From contig JABBOT010000011.1 in the NCBI GenBank assembly GCA_016165875.1, positions 14,134,408 through 14,198,407 on the forward strand: DNA of 64,000 nt. Reading direction: 5' to 3'. The DNA is from Acanthopleura granulata. Taxonomy: Eukaryota; Mollusca; Polyplacophora; Chitonida; Chitonidae. This document shows, piece after piece, positions 13,301 to 23,504 of this stretch. Under the pieces are notes generated by a model. The model saw nothing but the letters and a program-made list of their open reading frames with translations. It ran no database searches and was not told the DNA's origin. Within the stretch, counting starts at the first letter, position 1. Every line of letters starts with the position of its first letter. The translations under genes and the position numbers were made by a program.

Positions 13301-15405
13301 ACCTTTAATTACTGGAAAGTTAGGTTAAAAACAGATTTTGTTATTTTTTGACCTTTTCCTGAGTTATTTCGCTTGAAAATAAAACCATGGTTACGAGAAT
13401 TGAAAATATTCCTGCATGTAAACTATTTCGATACATCACTTTGGTTGACGCATTAAAATTTTTTCTCAGTTTAAAATAAATACATAAATAAGTAAGTAAG
13501 TAAAAAATAAATAAATGTCATGAAATGATATGTCTCTTAACGCCATTGGGGCTATACATTCACTATTATAATACATTAGCCGAGTTCACCGGTAACGTGT
13601 GACCAGTTTGTCAAATGTCAGTGGGGAATATGTACATTAATATATATTTATTCATCAGTCAATGATACAGGTGATTTCATGTAACATAATTACTTACATA
13701 ACTATTTCTTGACATATCGCATGGCATAATGATACCGAGAAAAAGGAAATTGCGGGCATAAAGCCCCATAGGGCTTGTTCTTTCCCTAAAGAAAAATTAG
13801 AAAACCAATTTAACCACAACAATATTCATCCTATACAATTACAGAATTGATTGTAATACATTATGTTGGGGTGTATTTATAAACAGGTCAATAACAAAAT
13901 ACACGCTCCACTCTTAACGACCTAAAGGTAGAAACTTTGTAATAAAACAAACCATTATACTCCACATAAAAATTTTTTCTTAATCGGGATTTAAATAAAG
14001 ATTGGGACTGGATGTGTTTTAGTTGGATTGCTAAAGTGTAATATAATGCAACTGAGAGGAGCTTATTAACATATAATGACGTTTGTTTGTGTCTGTTTTG
14101 TTGGAATGATATCATTCTGTAATTTTGACACGGTTCACTGAGCTATAGCTTCCTTGGGCCTTTTGATTCTATTGTAGTATAATTGTCATTTTTCAGTCAG
14201 TGGCGAGGTTGCTGAAGGAGAGACTTGTACACACAGCTCTTTTAATAAATTGATAAACAAAGTGACGACCTGTAAAGCTGGACTGATATGTACTACATGC
14301 CCGGACGAGACCACCAAAAAATGCTTCAATTCCGGTATGCATGTAATTTCTTCTCTTATATTTCCTGTATTTTCTAGGCCAACATTAGCATCTGGCATCC
14401 TCCATGTCGTATATTTTTTTTATTTGATTTGATTTTGTAAAACACCAATGAGGTAAATAAATATGATGTCGATTGATTTAAAGGAGATGAAAATGAGATG
14501 AAAGAGTGTGAAAATTTATTTGCAGATAGAGTCTTTAATATTTATTTTGATCTTGTCTTCCATGAGAGAGGAATCTTTAAAAAGATTTTTGTGTTGTGAT
14601 TATATGGGACCGCCTATCGGTATACATTGTCTTTGCGCAATAATGTTGAAAATGATTATGATACCCAATTTTAATAAATATATCTGCGCTAGATTTTGAT
14701 CTTTCCATCTAAAAATGTGTTCAACCTGGATTTTAATCATATTTATATATAAAATATGTTCATAAATATTATCATTATTCAGTTTAAATGAATACATTTG
14801 GATATAAATAGCTAATCTACTTTCAGATACATTGTACATCACATCCTTATTTAGAGCCGTGCAAAGACTACATGTACTAAGAGTCGGTCCCATAAACATT
14901 TTCAAATACCATTTTCGCCTGAAAGAGAAAATCGAAATAAATATTAAAGACTATACCTGCAAATCAATTTATACTCTCTTTTCACCTGCTTTTGGTGTAG
15001 TTGTGATGTTTCTGCTCTTTCAGTCTCACTGATTTGGCTACATCCTTACAGTGGAGCGAAGTGGTAGTTTGCGCCGGGCTTTTTTGCCCTCAGAGGTGAC
15101 CGCCGTTGTAAATAGGTTTATTGGTGATACCAATGTGGTTATTGCGCGTTCAAGGCCAGCTCATGCTGGCTTCCTCTTCGGTTTCCTCCCACCATAACGC
15201 AGGTCACCGTGGTATAAGTGAAGTATTCTTGAGTGCAGCGTAAAACACCAAGGAAATACACAAATAAATTAAACAGTCAAGCAGATGTTTTATTAACTTC
15301 GCCTTTATACTCTTATGTCATTTCACAGGCTCCGTTGTCACACCTACCTTGTTCCACCTGATGGCAGCCATTTGTATTGCCTTCTTCGGAAGAAAGATGC
15401 TGTAG
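7284..15405 (+). CDS. Gene A: secreted/anchored EB/EGF-like cysteine-rich protein, 7 coding exons
   Basis: Seven exons (7284-7344, 9124-9270, 11009-11209, 11982-12092, 12878-12994, 14197-14334, 15329-15405) join to 852 nt, an open frame of 283 codons plus TAG. Every intron is GT/AG and phase 1. Residues 1-19 are a signal peptide (MVSIRLILLLAAHVYLAHA). Residues 21-258 hold 28 cysteines in five exon-sized modules with spacing like EB/EGF-like domains. The C-terminus has a hydrophobic stretch (TLFHLMAAICIAFF) that could be a short membrane anchor or a GPI signal. The ATG directly follows a 'tttacag' acceptor, so an untranslated leader exon probably lies upstream. Automated pipelines often give such proteins names like 'prion-like-(Q/N-rich) domain-bearing protein', but no Q/N-rich prion domain is visible. 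The function is unknown; an extracellular recognition role is inferred from architecture only. The exon model is supported by the inverted copy (gene B) having identical exon lengths for exons 1-6. Confidence 0.82.
7362..7430. repeat. Trinucleotide microsatellite just after gene A exon 1
   Basis: Imperfect (gat)n and (cat)n run starting 18 bp past the exon 1 donor. The inverted copy at about 42055-42130 is longer and mixes gct and gat units. Confidence 0.8.
8515..8747 (+). mobile_element. SINE in gene A intron 1
   Basis: Degenerate full-length copy starting 'cttcgtgcatggccgagaga' and ending in an aaat run. Shared with gene B intron 1, so it predates the duplication. Confidence 0.75.
9124..9270 (+). 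CDS. Gene A exon 2: first cysteine module (EB-like)
   Basis: 147 nt between acceptor 'ttttctag' and donor 'gtaag', phase 1 to 1. It carries seven cysteines (GEPC, TADC, LQC, TPC, GRC, DC, TTC), a spacing like EB modules. Compared with gene B it has four amino-acid-changing and five silent differences, the only exon with silent changes. Confidence 0.85.
9555..9755 (-). mobile_element. SINE in gene A intron 2
   Basis: Minus-strand copy with tail 'atttatttgattggtatttt' and body through 'gaactcacggcgaccgcact'. Shared with gene B intron 2. Confidence 0.8.
10200..10745. repeat. Intron 2 minisatellite, gene A
   Basis: About 14 degenerate units of roughly 36-40 bp built on 'ccagttgtgcagtaac' and 'aaaggataacagtagg'. 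Open frames across it, on the minus strand, are a by-product of the repeat. A stretch of over 200 bp is identical in the other arm. Confidence 0.85.
11009..11209 (+). CDS. Gene A exon 3: second cysteine module
   Basis: 201 nt between acceptor 'ttttttag' and donor 'gtgagt', phase 1 to 1. Six cysteines are spread over 66 residues starting TTNPFLGDSCTDND. It differs from gene B at eight bases and every one changes an amino acid (S/P, F/I, F/V, T/I, A/D, E/K, F/L, S/A). Confidence 0.85.
11982..12092 (+). CDS. Gene A exon 4: EGF-like module
   Basis: 111 nt between acceptor 'ttcttcag' and donor 'gtaagt', phase 1 to 1. It has four cysteines, with CACKKGY typical of the end of an EGF/EB fold. Seven base differences from gene B are packed into three codons near the N-terminal side (G/P, G/L, T/K); the remaining codons are identical. 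Confidence 0.83.
12140..12415. repeat. Intron 4 degenerate minisatellite, gene A
   Basis: Repeated motifs such as 'gggagagttttgcttt' and 'ggagggttttgtgtt' alternate at about 55-60 bp. Matched at 37070-37360 in gene B and more loosely at about 63000-63120 in gene C's matching intron. Confidence 0.75.
12878..12994 (+). CDS. Gene A exon 5: EB-like module
   Basis: 117 nt between acceptor 'ttctaacag' and donor 'gtaaga', phase 1 to 1. Six cysteines (GDEC, NDC, QEC, STC, QC, GKC) give the best EB-module match in the gene. It differs from gene B by N/A, G/E, D/H and K/E, with no silent change. Confidence 0.85.
13641..14174 (-). mobile_element. Insertion in gene A intron 5, probable LINE 3' fragment
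   Basis: Absent from the gene B intron, where flanks 'gtacatta' and 'agtataattgtc' are nearly joined. On the minus strand an open stretch ends with IQLKHIQSQSLFKSRLRKNF, resembling the C-terminal end of non-LTR reverse transcriptases (..SLxxFKxxLrkxf). It is a fragment only. The insertion, or its loss, postdates the arm duplication. Confidence 0.5.
14197..14334 (+). CDS. Gene A exon 6: membrane-proximal cysteine module
   Basis: 138 nt between acceptor 'tttttcag' and donor 'gtatgc', phase 1 to 1. It has five cysteines (ETC, TTC, LIC, TTC, KKC) and ends ..KKCFNSG across the next junction. It differs from gene B by E/K, K/E and F/L only. Confidence 0.83.
14500..15000. mobile_element. Foldback (palindromic) element in gene A intron 6
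   Basis: The two halves are imperfect reverse complements of each other, about 240 bp per arm, centred near 14760. Ends read 'atttgcagatagagtctttaa' style on the left and 'ttaaagactatacctgcaaat' on the right. It lies within 60 bp of the inverted-duplication breakpoint. Confidence 0.7.
15119..15275 (+). mobile_element. tRNA-headed SINE, 5'-truncated
   Basis: Middle and tail of the main SINE family ('agctcatgctggcttcctct' and 'attcttgagtgcagcgtaaa'), just outside the left arm and just before gene A's last exon. Confidence 0.8.
15329..15405 (+). CDS. Gene A last exon: short hydrophobic C-terminus
   Basis: 77 nt after acceptor 'catttcacag', entered in phase 1, reading SVVTPTLFHLMAAICIAFFG and then RKML and TAG. 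It lies about 270 bp outside the inverted arm and is unlike the last exon of genes B and C. It could be a weak transmembrane segment or a GPI-attachment signal (small residues NSGS just before it). A decayed copy lies near 27.7 kb. No transcript evidence is available. Confidence 0.6.
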
Positions 15406-17799
15406 ATATCCATTCGACAATATTTTTCTTCGGGCTTCACCATTCACACTTTAAGATCTGCTTATCAAACGTTACTAAATGCAAAAACACTAATTTTAGA
15501 GAAGTGTAAATTCCAGGCCTCTATCTGATGTAATGGGGTTTTTTTTGTACAGTTTTTCGTCAAACATATGCCATTTTACTTTTTTTACGATGGAAGTTGA
15601 TAAGTTGTAAAAGATTACATGAGGTTAATTTATTTTCCTTCCTCAACCAGTCTTAAGTACAGTTTTGTCACCTATTTTGTTTGAAAGTCTGATTCAGTAA
15701 TATTATGTGTATGGAGTTGTAGTCGTATTCTTTTGAAAGTATTTATTTGTGTTCTCTAAATATATCGATAAGTTTAGACGATGTCCCGTCCTACATGTAT
15801 AGTTGAAGTACTTATCTGTTTGTGCACACTAGAACATTTCCATTAGCAACGACATCAGACGTCACAATAGGTTGTGGATTCATTGTGTCCTGCGAAAATT
15901 TGATCCAGTCTACACGTCTAGCATAAATAAAATAAAATAAAAGTATAAATAAAATTTTCCTTAAAAGCTAAGTCTTCGCTTTAAAGATTGGCATATACTA
16001 GTATAAAAAGGCACACATTTTTTGTACTATGGTGTTACTTAACATCGTTGAGCTCCAGGAAGCTCGTTTTGTTTTAATACCATTAATTATGACTCATGTG
16101 AATTCATGTGGACGGTTATAAACATTTAACATTTAACTGGGCCGATAATCAGCGATGTGGGAAACGTGCACAATATAGTGAGCCCACCACTATCGAATGT
16201 TATTGTGATACAAATTTAACAGAACTAAGTATCAACGAACTGAAGAATACACTATTAGAATACAGCGCTTTGTGCACTAACGGCTGTAAAAAATTCGGAA
16301 CGCCATACTGGAGTGCACAATTGAATGAGCCCATTGTGTGTGCAACAGCTTTATGGGTACACATTTGATAAAGCTAAATATTAAAAACTTTGCAATTACA
16401 CAAAAATACAAATCTTTGACAGCATTCTCATTTAAAATACGACAAGACTTAACACCATTTTTGTGTAGCTTTTACGTGTTAATTGTTCACAATGTAGAAA
16501 AGCACAATTTTAGCTCTCGTGACAAATAATGTGTGACATTTTGTTCGAGTATATTTGAACAATACTATTTTTTGGAATGCGTATGATGCTCGAGTATTAA
16601 CAATATGTTGAAACGCAACGCAACAAAGCTTACAGATACCGCAGTGAATTGTTGCACGTGCTGTCATCCTGTCGCGTTTAAGGGTAAAAAGTATCTGAAA
16701 GACGTTATTGGCAACCGCTTGAATTTATACAGAGAATCTTCCAGATGACGGATTGTTGGGAGCATTGATACCATTGACCTGACCCAATTTGTCTATTAAA
16801 TAAGAGATATGATCTGCGCAAAAAATTTTTCTCACTCATATTTTGGCTAACCAGGTCGCCATCTTGACTGTATATTTAGACAATTTACTCTGTGGGTTTT
16901 TCTTGGGCATAGTCTTACTTCTGGTTGCTGAGTTGATGCCATTATATGAGGCAACGTGCAAGAAGGATATGAGTACCTGCAATAAACTGGCGTGTCAAAA
17001 TACGAGTCAGTATACGTGATTAGTGGCGTGTTGCAACAATCTCGAATATGGCATAGGCCAAAGAGAACTAGCAAAGCGTGAACCTTTGTTTTTGTCACCA
17101 TTCCACGTCAGAACAAAATCGCTACCATGAAAATCTTGTGTCTGCTGAAGATGATGTTCCAATGTGTAAAAAGTGAAAACGATAAGGGATTTATTCGAGC
17201 GGAGTCTATTTCAGGCAGACGGAGAACTGAAGATTTTTGGGATCAATCAATCTGGATCTCTGTGTAACTGTGTTTTTAAGAAATTCATCTTTGGCGAAAG
17301 TTGATGAATTTTTTTTATGCATGGAAAAACTACAAAGAATGCCATTCGGTATAAGAGGACAACTCAGTACTCAAAAGGTCACAGAAAGACAATACTCAAT
17401 TTCAGTGTGCGAATTTCGGATAGTTTGATCTTGGTCTTCAGTTCCCGATGAAAAACTGCTGAATGTACATGTTTTCTTTGCGTTTCATCTGGCGATATCA
17501 TGCAATCAGCTGGATGGGACCAAAGCTTTTTGTACAGCATTTCCATAAATAAAAGACATAAAATTTTCATACCTTATGTGTTTCTTCCCTTCTTAGTTTT
17601 ACATGACAATCCATTTTGGAAAACGTTCAAATGTATTTAGTATGAGATATTTCAACTTACTGTTAAGTAGGAGGCGTTTGTTTTTACCAGAAAAGTCAAG
17701 GGTTCGAATTTTTCTCTCGTTTGTTAGGTAATTCGGACAGGACTTCTCCCATCGATTATTCAAAACTCTATCCTTTATTTATTTATTTATTTATTTATT
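15406..17799. other. Downstream of gene A: 3' UTR and flank
   Basis: Clustered AATAAA motifs at about 15924-15953 are candidate polyadenylation signals for gene A. A plus-strand frame at 16108-16365 (86 codons, seven Cys) is unrecognised. The first 1.3 kb is matched, decayed, at 27690-29150. Confidence 0.45.
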
Positions 17800-18042
17800 T
17801 ATTCACTGGCGCAATAGCGCAGCGCAATGACTCAGAAGCCTCCCACCAATGCCGGACCCAGTGAGTTCAAGCCCAGCTCATGCTGGCTTCGTCTCCGGCT
17901 GTACGTGGGAAGGTCTGCCAGCAACCTGCGGATGGTAGGGATTTCCCCCGGGCTCTCCCCGGTTTCTTCCCACCGTAATGGTGAAATATCCTTGAGTACG
18001 GAGTAAATTTTTAATCAAATAATTAAATAAATAAATAAATTT
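17800..18042 (+). mobile_element. SINE
   Basis: Nearly complete body ('gcgcaatagcgcagcgcaat' to 'ttgagtacggagtaaatttt'), ending in aaat repeats; preceded by an attt run. Confidence 0.85.
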
Positions 18043-18049
18043 ATTCACT

Positions 18050-18720
18050 GTGACTTTCTGTAGAATGTCATGTCTGGTGTCTTCGGGTCGGGCCTCTCAG
18101 TAAAGCCGCATTCATACTTTAGTGAATGCTCACAAGCGTTTAGGTACATCTAGGTACATGCGTTAAGTGTACTGATCAAGTTCTGGTTCTCTCGCTGTTA
18201 TCACACTGTGATTTGATGTATATAAGATGCTATCGCTGATGTCTTCCAGCTTCAGACTGGAGTGAATAGCCACATCTACCATGGTGCTTCTCGGCACATG
18301 AGAGTATCAACGGACTATTTGTTTACCCGGTTTCAGCATACTGTGACAAAGTATTGGGTATCTTTTATAGTGTCTCCTTACTTGGCCTTTCAGAATGTTC
18401 AGTGAGGCAGCATTCAGACTCAAGTCAATGCTCACCTCCGTTTTGGGAACTTTTTTGTACATTGCATAAGAGAACCAACTACTTGTGCTGGTTCACACAC
18501 TGAACCAGCGTCTTCTTCCTGGCTTGTCGGGATATTCAATGAGGCAGCATTCACATCCCCCAAGTCCCTTCTCGGTACATAACATAAGAGCATCATTTGC
18601 ACTAACCCGCCGGTTGTCAGCACCATGCTTAGTGTCTTCAGGTTTGACCATTCAGTGATAAAGTATGTTGCAAGTGACGCAAGAATAGGATTCGTAAGTT
18701 TTTTTCTATACCATTACGCA
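18050..18720. repeat. Degenerate internal repetition
   Basis: 'tcagtgaggcagcattcaga' (about 18399) recurs as 'tcaatgaggcagcattcaca' (about 18537), and 'gtgcttctcggcacatgaga' (about 18283) resembles 'tcccttctcggtacataaca' (about 18565). Origin unknown; nothing coding. Confidence 0.4.
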
Positions 18721-19254
18721 GTGTTCTGAATAAAATTGTCATGAACTTCATTCTGGTAATTTGTGCCAGTGCATGAGAAAGAAAAGCGAAGCATTAAATA
18801 CCTGTTTAGGGGGAGTGTTTGACGTTCAGGGTGGCAGACTGCACGATTATCGCCCATACATCCAACCATACAATACAAGCATTTCTTTCGGTAAAAAAAT
18901 CTAAAACAATCAGCGAGTACCAAATACTATATAAAGAAAAACTACATCGAGTGACTGATGGAAATTGTTACAAGTATCAGGTGAAATCAGCGAGTTTAAC
19001 TCACTGAGGATATTAGTCTAACTGTTCCACTGAATGCTGCATGATAATAACAGTTAATCCGAAGTTGGTTAAAATGCGGAACTGATTTTGTTAGTTTATC
19101 AGATGTTGTTGGTTTAGAGTTAAGTATTTCCAGGTACACACAGCACACCTTCGAGTGCACTAAAGCACGTGAAACCTGCACACTACCCGCTCAATCAGTA
19201 CACACAATTTCACCGCTGTCAACCCTGAATGCATTTTCACTATACCTGAGGTCA

Positions 19255-19365
19255 TCCCCACAGGCTCTGCCCCGTTTCCTCCCACCATAATGCTGACTGC
19301 CGTTGTATAAGTGAAATATTCTTGAGTACGGCGTAAAACACCAATCAAGTAAATAAATAAATACA
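19255..19365 (+). mobile_element. SINE 3' fragment
   Basis: Last 110 bp with 'attcttgagtacggcgtaaa' and an aaat tail. Confidence 0.8.
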
Positions 19366-19984
19366 GGACGAAATTTAGTGGATTATTCGAGTTCAGTTCA
19401 AACACAGGTAACTCGCCTCGACAAGGGTTCCAGAGAGGAGGAGGTATCGTGACCAACTACACTTTCCGTCTCAGTGAGCAAGGCAGAATTGAACCACGGC
19501 AGTCACGCAACATTGGTTTAAAAATGTTGGACGTGCTGACACATTTTACTTGATGATTCATTTTATACTAGCCTGTGACAAGGTCGATCTGGTTAAAGGG
19601 GTTGAATAAGATAAAGTGTCGAAAAAAAAATATAAGAAAGCACGTCGTCGTTTGACGATTTGTCAACCCTATGTTCTAATCAAAACCCAAAAAACAAGGT
19701 TTCTGAAGAGTTTGCCAGGGATTGTAGCGGTTTGACCTAGGAAATCCCTTAACTGTCATCGTTTAACTGCAGTCTAATTTTAGCCTCCATACTTTAGGTG
19801 CTACTTAAACAGTATAAGTTCAAATATTTCTTCCGCAGACTTATGTCAGAAAACGTGATACCAGGTAACATATACTTTACCGAAATGGAGTCTTTTGTAC
19901 CTTTGAAAAAGTCAAGTATTTTCGTAATATGGTGCAGGGAAAATTAGATATAGTATCTATTCTAATTTTCGCCACAAACAGATT

Positions 19985-20435
19985 GTTCTCACGCGTGCGA
20001 GGATATGTGGAAAGTTGTTCTGAGATGTGTGCCCACGAAGTTGTTCTGAGAAGGATTCAAGGTGCTTCTGGAAGGTGCCTCGATATGTTCAAGCTTGTTA
20101 TAAGATGAGTTTAAGTATGTACGTAGTTGATGTGAGAGATACTATGATAAGTACAAAGATGTTCTCAGAGTTATCCAAATATCGACACAGTGATTCAAAG
20201 AGTTATCAAGCTTATTCCGAGATGAGTTAAGGTATGGGCAAATTTGTCCTGAGAGGTATAAGGGTATGTGTACAGTTGTTTTAAGAGGTGTCAAGATATG
20301 GGCCATCTTATTCTGAGATAAATAGGAGATGGACACATTTCAGAGAGGGGTCCAGATCTGTGCAGAGTCGCTCAAGAGTCGTCAAGACATGCGCAAACCT
20401 ATTCTGAGATGTAATAGTTTTTAGCAGTTTGAGTA
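19985..20435. repeat. Degenerate minisatellite, about 35-40 bp units
   Basis: Recurring 'gttctgaga', 'gtgtcaaga' and 'tatgtgcaaa' motifs. A second block of the same kind is at about 20640-20870. Confidence 0.65.
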
Positions 20436-20639
20436 AATCTAGACCAGTGACATCTTTTTACCTTTTTCTTCTTAAGTTATGGCGCTAAGAGAGTGTAAGT
20501 CGTTACTTCTTAAAGACTTATATGCTCAGTTAGAATAAAGAAAATGAGGCCGGATTTCATCGGTAACGTGTGACTATTTCCCAACCATCACACCGTCTTT
20601 GCTGCTCTGGTTTTACCATCTGTGCTGTAGTCCTTTAAA

Positions 20640-20870
20640 TAGTAAGATTTGAGCACAGTTCGGAGAGGTGTCTAATTACATGCAGAGGGGTTCTAAAGGG
20701 TGTCAAGATGTATGGAAACTTATACTGAAAGGCGTCACTATAATACTAGGTTGTTCTGAGAAGCATGACGGTATGTGCATAGGTGCACTGACAGGTGTAG
20801 ACATGTGCAAATGACATGACATGTTTTGAGAGGTGCTGAACTATCTGCAAAATTAATCGTAGGGCTTTGC
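20640..20870. repeat. Second block of the 35-40 bp degenerate minisatellite
   Basis: Motifs 'gttctaaagggtgtcaagat' and 'ttttgagaggtgctgaac' match the block at 19985; the 200 bp between them is different sequence. Confidence 0.55.
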
Positions 20871-23239
20871 ATCAGATCGAACTTTTCGAAATGGCCTTAA
20901 TAAAGTGAGGTTTGACCCAGATTAATTTCTGCTAGTTTCAAGCTTCGGGGAACAGAACTAATAGGAAGGTGGCGTTACTGTTGAAGGGGAATGACTATCT
21001 TCTTGATCTCGTAGCACAGTTTGTTTTGATAGTCATTTTCCCCGTTTTGAAACACCTGTGTAATGGGAAAACAGAATTGACGTCGACCATGTTCACCTGA
21101 CGTTTTATTTGACATTTTACTTATCTTTAGCTGAAAATTCCTGACGAACTGTAGGGATCAGGAAACATAAAGCGTCTTGGTCTTCTTTGCTAAAAATTAT
21201 GGCTGCATTTAGAATCATGTTTACTTTATGGCCCTAAAATTGAGGTACTCTTTATCAATAAAAATGTAGTTCAAACTGACCTATTAACCCAAATCTGGCT
21301 TTTGACATCACCTCACGCACGGAGACCGTGTAAAATGAGTACGTACAGTGCCATAATGTCGCTGTAATTACGATGACATTGGTGAGGTTATCCTTTCACT
21401 AGCTATGGTAATCGCGTATATACACATCAGGCTTCGTGCACTTTGCAGTATAGTGTAGGCATAACATTATCATGTTTATCATGTCCATGTGTTGCTCTTA
21501 CATGTCACAAGTTGTTTGTTTGGTAGCAGAAAAAAACTCTTATTTTTTGTTTTTGTTCATTTTTTCATGTTTTTCAAATTTATGGTGCTGAAACAATTTT
21601 GCCTAAAGATTTATGTATCTCGGTCATATAAGAAGCATTGAAGAAGTAAGGCTACCTCGTCCTACCGGGATTTGCCTCCCTTACTGGACGCACGACTTTG
21701 TACACCATTCTATGAGGCGCGTGCTGTTATCATGACCACAAGTCACGCACACTCTCGCGATGATCCGGTCTTTGTGATGATATGGATACTTGTGTCTGCG
21801 GTTCGATGATAGAGTTCTGCTGTTAGGAATGAGCCTACCGACGAGAACCTTTACAGACAGATTTCTGTAGAATCATGCATCCCTCACAAAACGTCAAAGG
21901 AGGTATATTCTACATGACGGGTTCTCTAATAATAACAATTGGTACATATATATACAATGGCTTCCAACCAAACCTTCATGCACGCTAAATCATTCGCCGC
22001 GCCTTAGAGGACAAGAACAACGACACTAGTATACTGCTAGTGTAATGTATGGCATAAAAAAAAAAACACAGTGTCTGACTTTTGGCTAAACCGAAATATT
22101 GTCAGTGGCAGACTGTACAATAACAGACTTGCGGCAATTGGGCCACCGGGAGGGGCCATTGAGACATTAAGAGAGAGAGGGTTCCGTGCAGAAATTTCCC
22201 AATAGGGAGGGTTTTAATGTGCAGTCCCTTCCCCTGATGTCTCATTATCACACACCGCAACATAATGGGAAGAGATAAACAGCCTCAGCGCGACATTAGG
22301 AATTAGACGGAATAACACACTCTTACCTTATTTACAGACCCCTTCCCCTAACCTAATCTCGAACTGAAATTATTTATCCCTTCAAGAAAAACACTCACTT
22401 AGAATTTCAATGCCCCCCTCATTTTATTTACGAGTGAATATAAAAAAAGGAGAAAAGAAAATGTGGTCAACCATATATGGAATCAGCGTGGAATGGCCAT
22501 TCATGCAGCGTGTACTTTTCCCCCGGTAGTGGTTTTCTTGTTTCGACAGCCGTCTCCCAGTGCACAGTGTGTGATGACACATGTGCATACACTACTTGCT
22601 TAAGTAGCAAAGGACGCTTTGGACATCAGTGGAGTCGTCACATAATATGGTCTAGTCAGTATAATATTGTTTGCTGACAGTCTGCATAGTTGGTATGCTC
22701 ATCGATCAAGCAAGCTAGAGGTGTCGTCTGATGATTTTCAAAGTACACCATGCATAGGCCCAGCGTTTGTGTAAACATATATCATTGGACGTCTATATAT
22801 AACTTTCAAAAACAAGCTGAGCTGTATTTGATGACATTATTATAAACACATAGCACATAGCTCGAATTAGGCCGTGTATTTCAAAATTTCGTATTACAAC
22901 AACAATACATTTTTTTAATGGTCGCAATCTGCATTTATCCCGCCTTGACGTCTTTAAAAGGACGGTTCCATAGAGAAGCCCCACTTTATGTTTATGTTTT
23001 CAATGAATAAGATTCAAGGATGAAACATTTCTCTCATTATGTGAAATACGGATTACGGGTGTGGTTATAAATGGGCGTTGTCCACACGATGCTCTCTTCA
23101 GTGAATGTTCTAGTTGTAGAATTTCAAAATCTAGTACGCTTGCAAGAACCTTAATCCCTGAGGATGGTGAACCACAATGAGTTTAATATTGAAATCCTTG
23201 TATCGTTAATATCAACAATTTTCTCTATTAACTTTTATA
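20871..23239. other. Spacer, nothing recognised
   Basis: AT-rich sequence with only short frames. No repeats of the families found elsewhere in the window were seen. Confidence 0.45.
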
Positions 23240-23504
23240 AGCCTTCGTGGCTCAGTCAGTTAGCCCTCTAGCGCAGCGCAATGACCCATAAGCCTCCCAC
23301 CAATGCGGTCGCTGTGAGTTCAAGTCCAGCTCATGTTGGCTTCCTCTCCTGCCGTGTGTAAGAAGGTCTGCCTGCAAAATGTGGAGGGTGGTGGGTTTCC
23401 GCCGGACTTTGCCCGGTTTCCTCCTACCATAATGCTGGCCGCATTAGTGAAATATTCTTCAGTACAGCGTTAAACACCAATCAAATAAATAAATAAATAA
23501 ACGT
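23240..23504 (+). mobile_element. SINE, full length
   Basis: tRNA-like head 'gccttcgtggctcagtcagt', body, tail 'cagcgttaaacaccaatcaa' and aaat run. Confidence 0.9.

Larger units (their letters stand above)
5225..15055 (+). repeat. Left arm of large inverted duplication (carries gene A exons 1-6)
   Basis: About 9.8 kb that matches, in reverse complement, about 34783-44300. Matching covers upstream DNA, exons, introns, two SINE insertions, an intron-2 minisatellite, an intron-4 minisatellite and the foldback element of intron 6. Similarity fades at 'ccttacagtgga' near 15055 and near 5225. Divergence looks uneven: the region upstream of the gene and intron 1 differ by several percent, introns 2-4 by about 1-2%. 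Confidence 0.92.

Noticed and set aside
14600..14905. 101-codon minus-strand frame in gene A intron 6
   Set aside because: It lies across the palindromic foldback element and is not kept in the other arm.
7284..15405. Possibility that gene A encodes a venom-type toxin because of its many cysteines and fast exons
   Set aside because: The modules look like EB/EGF repeats, and a hydrophobic tail suggests surface anchoring; nothing in the sequence points to a known toxin family.
16108..16365. 86-codon plus-strand frame with several cysteines
   Set aside because: Cysteine spacing does not match the family modules, and no acceptor or phase-1 donor fits; left as unrecognised.
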